DNA of 64,000 nucleotides from NCBI GenBank assembly GCA_023634235.1, contig JAMKCF010000029.1, positions 372,001-436,000 on the forward strand, written 5' to 3'. Source of the DNA: Pisaster brevispinus (Eukaryota; Echinodermata; Asteroidea; Forcipulatida; Asteriidae). Under the pieces are notes generated by a model that had not been told where the DNA came from, made no database searches, and saw only the letters and a list, made by a program, of their open reading frames with translations. A program made the position numbers and the translations under genes. Positions 56,617-64,000 of the stretch are shown in pieces (the stretch's first letter is position 1; the number at the start of each line of letters is the position of its first letter).

Positions 56617-57195
56617 TGGACTCACATTGGAGGAATGAACCTCGAGCCCAAATAATATAAATTAAAGGCCCACACTGGAGAAATTATTCTCGAGCCAACT
56701 ACGGACTCACATTGGAGGAATGAACCTCGAGCCCAAATAATATAAATTAAAGGCCCACACTGGGGAAAATATTCTCGAGCCAACTACGGACTCACATTGG
56801 AGGAATGAACCTCAAGCCCAAATAATATAAATTAAAGGCCCACACTGGGGAAAATATTCTCGAGCCAACTACGGACTCACATTGGAGGAATGAACCTCGA
56901 GCCCAAATAATATAAATTAAAGGCCCACACTGGGGAAAATATTCTCGAGCCAACTACGGACTCACATTGGAGGAATGAACCTCAAGCCCAAATAATATAA
57001 ATTAAAGGAAATTATTCTCGAGCCAACTACGGACTCACATTGGAGGAATGAACCTCGAGCCCAAATAATATAAATTAAAGGCCCACACTGGGGAAAATAT
57101 TCTCGAGCCAACTACGGACTCACATTGGAGGAAAGAACCTCTAACCCAAATAATATAAAGTAAAGGCCCACACTGGAGAAAATATTCTCGAGCCT
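56617..57195 (+). repeat. 85-bp tandem satellite
   Basis: About seven copies of a unit with GGACTCACATTGGAGGAATG, AACCTCGAGCCCAAATAATA and GGCCCACACTGGGGAAAATA, then TTCTCGAGCCAACTAC. One copy near 57005-57010 lacks about 20 bases; the last copy is diverged. Copies are highly alike, so amplification is recent. Confidence 0.9.
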
Positions 57196-58020
57196 ATACT
57201 AGTTACTAAAAGAGAAACAAACTCGATGGATAAATAACTGCCAGGTCCCCGTATATCAAAATGTATTCATTTATGTCTGTTGTATATGTTGGTAATAATT
57301 CTTTTTCGTTAGACTGCTCTCTTGCTATTGTAAGGGGGCCGAGGGCACTACTATATTTAGTTGGACGCAGGTTCGAATTTTAAGGCGGATGGCTCATTGA
57401 TTTGTCTCTTAGCTTAAACTGTTTTATTGTGGATACAGCACGAGGGACCTATATCCTGCACAAGCCTGTTAAAGATTGTGCAGGAGTGGTATAAAATAAC
57501 ACAAAGAAAGATGATTTAGTATACAGTACATAGTTACCATGAAAAATGAAGTAAACAATAAACTACCTTGATCGGGAGTAATTCCTAAACTCCATTTGAA
57601 AATACAAACGGTTAAAGTCGGATGTGCATGGCCCTATCACATATAGATTAATACTCAAGTCTAGTTAAAGCCACTGCCAATAATCAATCAAGTTAACACC
57701 TTAGATATCTAGGTCTCTTCACTCAAAAGTGTGAACTAAATCCAATCGTTACATTTTGATTCTGTGTAGTCTGTTTCCTCACTCAAACTACCTCATTCAA
57801 TTCTAAGCACTTTTAATCATAAAATAGCAAATCATAACTTTGAATCTACACATCTGTCAATACTGTTGTGACAATGTCACACCGATAGTCACTAGCATAC
57901 ATCGTTAGCGCTAACTTAACTTACACACGTCCTGGAAACACACACACACAACTATTATTCACACTCATACCCCAATACCCAAATGTTGCCAGTAATAACT
58001 AAAGGTATGACAAAGCCACC
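57196..58020. other. Noncoding stretch, possible retroelement 3' region
   Basis: No coding frame. A hairpin CCTGCACAA / TTGTGCAGG lies at 57455-57483. The 26 bases from 57465 recur exactly at 62536-62561 beyond the foldback element. Confidence 0.4.
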
Positions 58021-58024
58021 TTAA

Positions 58025-61000
58025 GAGTCATTTCACGTAAATACTTGACATATGTGTCCACGGTCAAAAAATCTTTTTTTTTAATACTTTGTAGGTCGAA
58101 GGGCCTTGGGGTGCAAGTAAACAAAATTGAACTTTCAAATCCATATAAAGCCCGTTGCCATGGTAACAGCTCATTTTGTGTTTTGGGCATTTTAAGCCGA
58201 TTTGGAGGTCTGAAAAACTGGTTTTTAGCTCATGTTTATAACTCCACCCTACCAAAATGCAAAATTATTTCATAAAACCTTTTATACCACTACAAAGTAT
58301 CATTCTTGGCCTTACTTGAGAAAAAAAATTATTGCTATAAATTTTACCCTTATGCTATTTTTGCATCAAGCATTAAAGCATGTTTTTAAAACTTGCAAAA
58401 TCGACATTTTTACCCTATTTTTGGCCCTAAAAAATTCAATTTGCCAGGGGTCTCAGAAAAATTTCCTTTCGGTTGTGATTAGGGCCAACATTGATCTTTC
58501 CATATCTGGTGAGGAAAACTTGGGCAATTGTATCCTGTTGTGACAATACTGCCTCAAATACTGATTTTTTTCCAAAAACAGGAAAAATGCATTTTGAAGT
58601 TTTTCTCTCAGTTTGAACCAGTATCATTAAAAAAGAACACTTTAATCAATCAGGCAACTTTTCCTGAGCGTTCTGTAGGCTTGTTGAATACCCCACATTG
58701 ATGAAAAACTTTTGATGACTTAAATCTCAGACTTTACCCCCCCCCCCCCCCCAAGCGTATTATGTTACATTCCCTTACGAGTCATTCCGTGCCAACTCAT
58801 CTGACGGGTTGGCAGGCTCCGTCTCAGATTTTGCTATTTTTGTTTGTAAACATTCCCCTATGGGTGTCATGAACACTCACCAAATTTTAGAAACCTACTC
58901 CTTAACATTTCTGAGGTATGGCCCCATAAAAGTTTAAGCCCCGCCCCTTCAAATTTACTTTTTGTGTTTTGGGCATTTTTAGAGGCCTATATCTACAAAT
59001 TGAGAAAAGATATGTAACTGCAAATTAATATACAGGGTACCTGGTACCTCATCAACTAGAATCTACTGTCAAAAGTAGCTTGGAACATTTTTATATCAAG
59101 GCATAGGTCTGTAAAAACTGAAATTTTAGGCCGCGGAATGATTTTTCGTAATTTTTGAGACCACTATAGTGTCTAAGTGAAATGTCTGATTGATTTTGTA
59201 TTACATTTGGTTATAAACTAGGTGTATATGTGTAACCTGATATAAGGATAGACCAATCACACTTTTGATGGGTATTTAGCAGGGGTCTGAATGTGGGTCT
59301 GGCTGTAAAATTGCAAAAAATACCGCCTTTTTCAAGTGGTTATTTGACAACATGGGACATTTCTTACAGATTTACAAATTTTCCCCAAAAATATTTTGTA
59401 TCCAGTCTACTTGTGTGAGAAATCAAAAAAATTGACTCTTTACTCCTTCATTAAAAAAAAAAAAATCAAATGAATATGACTAATTTAAGGTTATTGTTGT
59501 ACATCGAAGTTTTTAGTGAAATCACTTGTTTACAAAAGAGCCACAGAACCTAGACTAAGTTCCTGCAGACCATGGAAGCGTAGTGCCGCCACTTGAATGA
59601 AAAAAATCTGCACTTTTTGTGTATATGTGTACAATAACTATCATGTTCGTACATTATAGCTATTATACGTACATTACTACTATTGGATGTACAAAATAAC
59701 TATCACTGACACGGTAACTCCGGACTTATCGTGTACAGAGGATACTTATCCTGTTAGTACATATCTATCATGTTCGTACATGATAATTGTCATCCCCCCC
59801 ATACACAATAATTATCATGTTTAGTGTATGTACAGAATAATGACGATTCACGATCAACTTCAGACGCATCATGTATAGTACACAATATTGTGCAGCATCT
59901 CCATGCAAAAAGTACTCTCAAACAACCCCGAGATAGTGGCTTATGAATACAGAGATGAAATACTTTAAAATGGCAACCGAAACACGGCTTTGTTTGGATT
60001 TTATTAGGATGTTAACTAACAGTTTGTACCAAGCTTGTTTAAGAATATTATTTCACATGGAGATGCTTCACAAAATCTTTTTATACAGCTGGTCTTAAGG
60101 GGATGTGTTCATAAATCATAATTATTGTATACGTACACATAACCTTTTGTGTAGTGTACAATTATGTACATGATAATTATCATGTACGACATCATAATTG
60201 TCGTCTATACGTACATGGTAAGTCCGTAGTTATTTTGTACGTTGATAAGTAATTGTGTACTATACATGATAGTTACTATGTATGTTTATTGACGTACATG
60301 ATAGTTATTGTGTATGTACACATTAAGACATGTAAGAGAAGGATTGCTTTTCATGTGGCGGCACTACACTTCCGTAGTGTACAAACTATGCCTGCAGGAA
60401 GTCAAGGCTCTGTCAGCTCTTTTGTAAACAAGTGATTTCACTAAACTGCATGCATACACAACAATAACCTTAAATTAGTCATATTCATTTTTGTTTTACT
60501 TGAAGGAGTATAGAGAATCATTTTTTTGTTTATTTCTCACACAAGTAGACTGGACACAAAGTATATTTATAAATACCCATCAAAGGGGGGGGGGTTGGTC
60601 TATCCTTATAGCAGGTCACACATATACAACTAGTTTATAACCAAATGTAATACAGAAGCAATCAGGCATTTCACTTAGGCACTAGGGGGTCTCAAAAATG
60701 ATGAAAAATCATCCCGCGGGCTAAAATGTCAGATTTATAGACCTATGCCTTGATATAAAAATGTCATGCTGCTTTTGACAGTAGATTCTAGTTGATGGGG
60801 GTACCAAGTACCCTGTATATTAATTTGTAGTTACATCTTATCTCAGTTTGTAGATATAGGGCCTCTAAAAATGCCCAAAACACAAAAAGTAAATTTGAAG
60901 GGGCGGGGCTTAAACTTTTAGGGGGTCATATCTCAGAAATGTTAAGGAGTAGGTTTCTAAAATTTGGTGAGTGTTCATGACACCTAGTTTATAACCAAAT

Positions 61001-62177
61001 GTAATACAAAAGCAATCTGACATTTCACTTTAAGCACCAGGGGTCTCAAAAATGATGAAAAATCATTCCGCGGGCTAAAATGTCAGTTTTGATAGACCTA
61101 TGCCTTGATATAAGAATGTCCTATGCTACTTTTGACAGTATATTCTAGTTGATGGGGTACCAGGTACCCTGTATATTAATTTGCAGTTACATATCTTTTC
61201 TCAATTTGTAGATATAGGCCTCTAAAAATGCCCAAAACACAAAAAGTAAATTTGAAGGGGCGGGGCTTAAACTTTTATGGGGCCATACCTCAGAAATGTT
61301 AAGGAGTAGTTTTCTAAAATTTGGTGAGTGTTCAAGACACCCATAGGGGAATGTTTACAAACAAAAATAGCAAAATCTGATACGGGGCCTGCCAACCCGT
61401 CAGATGAGTTGGCACGGAATGACTCATAAGGGAATGTAACATAATACGCTTCGGGGGGGGGGGTAAAGTCTGAGATTTAAGTCATCCAAAGTTTTTCATC
61501 AATGTGGCATTATTCAATAAGCCTACAGAACACTCAGGAAAAGGTGCCTGATTGATTAAAGTGTTCTTTTTTAATGATACTGGTTCAAACTGAGAGAAAA
61601 ACTTCAAAATGCATTTTTCCTGTTTTTGGAAAAAAATCAGTTTTTGAGGCAGTATTGTCACAACAGGATACAATTGCCCAAGTTTTTCTCACCAGATATG
61701 GAAAGACCAATGTTGGCCCTAATCACAACCGAAAGGAAATTTTTCTTAGGCCCCTGGCAAATTGTAATTTTTAGGGCCAAAAATAGGGTAAAAATGTCGA
61801 TTTTGCAAGTTTTAAAAACATGCTTTAATGCTTGATGCAAAAATAGCATAAGGGTAAAATTTATAGCAATAATTTTTTTTCTCAAGTAAGGCCAAGAATG
61901 ATACTTTGTAGTGGTATAAAAGGTTTTATGAAATAATTTTGCATTTTGGTAGGGTGGAGTTATAAACATGAGGTAAAAAACAGTTTTTCAGACCTCCAAA
62001 TCGGCCTAAAATGCCCAAAACACAAAATGAGCTGTTACCATGGCAACGGGCTATATATTGATTTGAAAGTTCGATTTTGTTTACTTGCACCCCAAGGCCC
62101 TTCGACCTACAAAGTATAAAAAAAAAACGATTTTTTGACCGTGGACACATATGTCAAGTATTTACGTGAAATAACAC
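58025..62177. mobile_element. 4.15-kb foldback element with TTAA flanks
   Basis: A long inverted repeat: left arm 58025-59906, right arm 60053-62177, spacer of about 146 bp. The ends are GAGTCATTTCACGTAAA and, on the other strand, GTGTTATTTCACGTAAA (15 of 17 equal). TTAA lies directly outside both (58021-58024 and 62178-62181). TTAA target duplications are typical of piggyBac-type transposition. The arms are highly alike, for example GAGTCATTCCGTGCCAACTC at 58789 and its complement near 61420. The right arm is longer because a 354-bp segment is tandemly doubled. The inner parts contain many TGTACATGATAATTATCA-like short palindromes. No transposase is seen, so it is nonautonomous by structure. 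Confidence 0.85.
60630..61337. repeat. 354-bp tandem duplication inside right foldback arm
   Basis: Both units start CTAGTTTATAACCAAATGTA (60630 and 60984) and end AAATTTGGTGAGTGTTCA. The left arm holds this segment once. Confidence 0.85.
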
Positions 62178-62181
62178 TTAA

Positions 62182-63389
62182 TTACTAATAATCTCTAATA
62201 TCTTTCATTAGCAAACTTTGACTTAACTTCTCCCTAAATTACTATGCATAGTCCCAATGGGCTCATGTGCATATTCTAACTTGGCTCATACATGACCACA
62301 ACCATGTGTTAATTACACAATGCCTATTCATTAACAATACAAGAATAACTTTCACTTTTCCTAACTTTTGTTACTTAAAAATCACCCTTTTTCTTAAGAG
62401 CATAAAAATACAAATTATAATGGCAATGATCTATGACCTTTCAAGAATTATTAAAGTAAAGGATGGGTCCCCACTACTCTGGTTGATTAATGATATTTAG
62501 GGATAGAAATCCTACTAAAAATTGGGTGAATCTTACCTGTTAAAGATTGTGCAGGAGTGGTGACCTTTGGCACAAGTAGGTCAATAGGCCAGGAGGTCAC
62601 ACAAGAGTGGTTAAAAACAAAGAGCGCCACCACTCATCAACATGTGATTAGTGACTGCATCAATATGATGCACTATAAAGAGACAATACATTATACTACA
62701 GCAAAAACAGTCAGTTATTCAATCAAGAAGGTAAAAAACATTAATAACATTGAAAAACAACAGAATGCACAAGTAGGGCTCCTCACAACCTTCCCCGCCT
62801 AGAAGTCATCGTCCCTTGATGACTCGGGGTATGGTGTAAGTATTCAAAAGTGAAAGAAGTTTTCGTCACTCTTGAAACGTTAATACAACATAGTTACTAA
62901 GCTAATACAATCAAATCAAATATAATGCAGAGAATGAAAACAACAAAATATAATTCACACCACGTACAATATCACTTCTTGTTGCACTGGCAAAATCAAA
63001 TCAATTACTCTTTGGTGAGTGCTTTACTAAAAGTCCTATATGTTCAAGACAATTACTGGGAATGCAAGATTAAAATTACCCAGCTGCCTAGGGCATGTAT
63101 TTTGTATATTTGGTGACCAAAGTACAAGCTCAGGAACAATGCTGATTGGACAAAAACGACAGATTCATAAAATACCATCAATCTGAAAATAAGTTGGTTC
63201 CCAGAATGAGCTGTACATGCAAGTTTTTGGGGGGTTTGCCTCAAAGATTGAGAAATGCGATAAATTTGGGTTAATCATACTATTATTCATTTTTTTGGAA
63301 CAAGTGATGAGCCTGTGGCAATCATGGTCATAATTTTAATCTCGCACCTTAGAGGGTAAGCCGCTCCGGTGGCTTACTGCGGTTTGGTC
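62182..63389. other. Noncoding stretch next to Pol, possible LTR/3' region
   Basis: AT-rich. The minus strand around 62780-62803 is purine-rich (GGCGGGGAAGGTTGTGAGGAG) and could be a polypurine tract with the LTR start TGTGAGGAG downstream. This is inference, because the second LTR is not in the window. Confidence 0.3.
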
Positions 63390-63992
63390 TCACAGGGTAG
63401 CGATGTTGGGGTTCCTCCTCGTCTCCTCTGCAGGGGGCACCATCAGCGATGTTGGGGTGGGGATGTCTTCACACAGATCAGGAGGTGCAGGAACCTGGTG
63501 GAAAGAGTACCCCCTTGGGGGCGAAGAAGAACCGTCTCCGCTTGAAGAAGAGTCAATGCTGCTACATGATTCAGTTGATGGAGGGAGATTTTCCGGTAGC
63601 CATGGACAGAGTTTCAACTCGTTTCGATGAAGAACCTTTTCTTTGCCATGACGATTTTTAACAACATAGACCGGTTGTCCCTCAAAAGGTTGCTTGATGA
63701 TCATGTAAGGATCCTCTTCCCAGAAATCTTGAATTTTTGCTCTGCCCTTGTGGGATCTGCAGCGGATGAGGATGTACTGCCCAATGCCAAGGGGTTTCTC
63801 AAACACCTTCCCTGCCCTTAAAGCTTTCCGGGCAGCCACAGCCTTGTCAGTTTGGAGAGTTGCAATCTTCCGTGCGGTCTTGAGGGTACGCTGGTGTTCC
63901 TTCATGTATGAGCCAACATCTCTGGATTTGGAATGACGGGCTTCCCCGCCTAAGAGTGGACTGTGTGGGAAGCGAGCATTTCTGCCATACAT
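63390..63992 (-). CDS. Ty3/gypsy Pol, integrase C-terminal part (partial)
   Basis: An open minus-strand frame entering from the right edge and ending at a stop at 63390. It begins MYGRNARFPHSPLLGGEARH and continues with a helical region (KTARKIATLQTDKAVAARKA). An SH3-like integrase end follows: LGIGQYILIRCRSHKGRAKI, QDFWEEDPYMIIKQPFEG, VYVVKNRHGKEKVLHRNELK. The last 70 residues are Ser/Pro-rich and unconserved. The YGRxxRxPxxxL and KxxxxWEEDPYxI..PVYVV..KEKVLHRNxLK patterns are typical of gypsy integrases in animals. No stop or frameshift is seen, so the element may extend intact to the right. Whether it is the same family as the gag remnant at 9.7 kb cannot be told. Confidence 0.8.
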   Translation of the reverse strand: MYGRNARFPHSPLLGGEARHSKSRDVGSYMKEHQRTLKTARKIATLQTDKAVAARKALRAGKVFEKPLGIGQYILIRCRSHKGRAKIQDFWEEDPYMIIKQPFEGQPVYVVKNRHGKEKVLHRNELKLCPWLPENLPPSTESCSSIDSSSSGDGSSSPPRGYSFHQVPAPPDLCEDIPTPTSLMVPPAEETRRNPNIATL

Positions 63993-64000
63993 GAGGAAGA

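Noticed and set aside
56617..57195. CRISPR-like direct repeats
   Set aside because: Contiguous 85-bp units with no unique spacers, in an animal genome. It is a tandem satellite.
58232..58543. A 103-codon open frame present in both arms of the foldback (also 61658-61969, minus)
   Set aside because: It exists twice only because the arms are inverted copies. The product is low-complexity, Lys/Phe/Leu-rich and matches no family, and there is no start or splice context.
55469..64000. Search for the transmembrane and kinase exons of the receptor
   Set aside because: No HRDLAxRN, DFG or glycine-loop pattern found on the plus strand, so they must lie beyond the window or not exist.

Overview
The window is AT-rich, intron-rich animal nuclear DNA. 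I see no bacterial operon, no CRISPR array and no intact tRNA or rRNA gene. Three things suggest a marine invertebrate deuterostome, most likely an echinoderm: a Tie-type receptor gene, a GT10 fucosyltransferase with a truncated neighbour copy, and dense tRNA-derived SINEs, short inverted-repeat elements and Ty3/gypsy, Penelope-like and LINE remnants. The phylum is inference; no species is proved by the sequence.

Layout. 1-4553 holds five fibronectin type III (FN3) exons in the order A-B-A-B-C. Four are broken and the last is intact. The block is a displaced copy of the FN3 part of the receptor gene at 47.2-53.1 kb, including its introns and a Penelope-like remnant. 6311-7543 carries the LID-region exon and the last exon of a mitochondrial-type adenylate kinase (AK3-like). 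9333-13000 is a truncated Ty3/gypsy element on the minus strand (LTR, tRNA-Leu-type primer site, frameshifted Gag, start of protease) between two direct copies of a ~410-bp repeat. 13.4-16.3 kb holds small inverted-repeat elements and SINEs. 16316-18229 is a GT10 alpha-1,3-fucosyltransferase, and 20167-20540 is a dead C-terminal copy of it.

29975 to at least 55468 is the main gene, on the plus strand: the 5' and extracellular part of a Tie-like receptor tyrosine kinase. Its exons encode a signal peptide, two Ig-like domains, three EGF-like domains, a tandemly duplicated third Ig domain and at least six intact FN3 domains. Every internal domain exon is phase 1-1, so exons can be duplicated, lost or skipped without breaking the frame. 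This matches the vertebrate Tie order Ig-Ig-EGF3-Ig-FN3, with an expanded FN3 array. The transmembrane and kinase exons are not in the window and should lie to the right. Its introns contain a 61/62-bp satellite at two places, a minisatellite, SINEs, a LINE 3' remnant and a Penelope-like remnant.

55.5-64 kb is repeat-rich. It has an 85-bp tandem array at 56.6-57.2 kb, a 4.15-kb TTAA-flanked foldback element at 58025-62177, and at the right edge the C-terminal part of a gypsy-type integrase/Pol on the minus strand.

The most notable points are the foldback element, the recurrent FN3/Ig exon duplication and decay in the receptor gene together with its displaced upstream block, and the satellite pair inside an intron. 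I found no wholly new multi-gene system.
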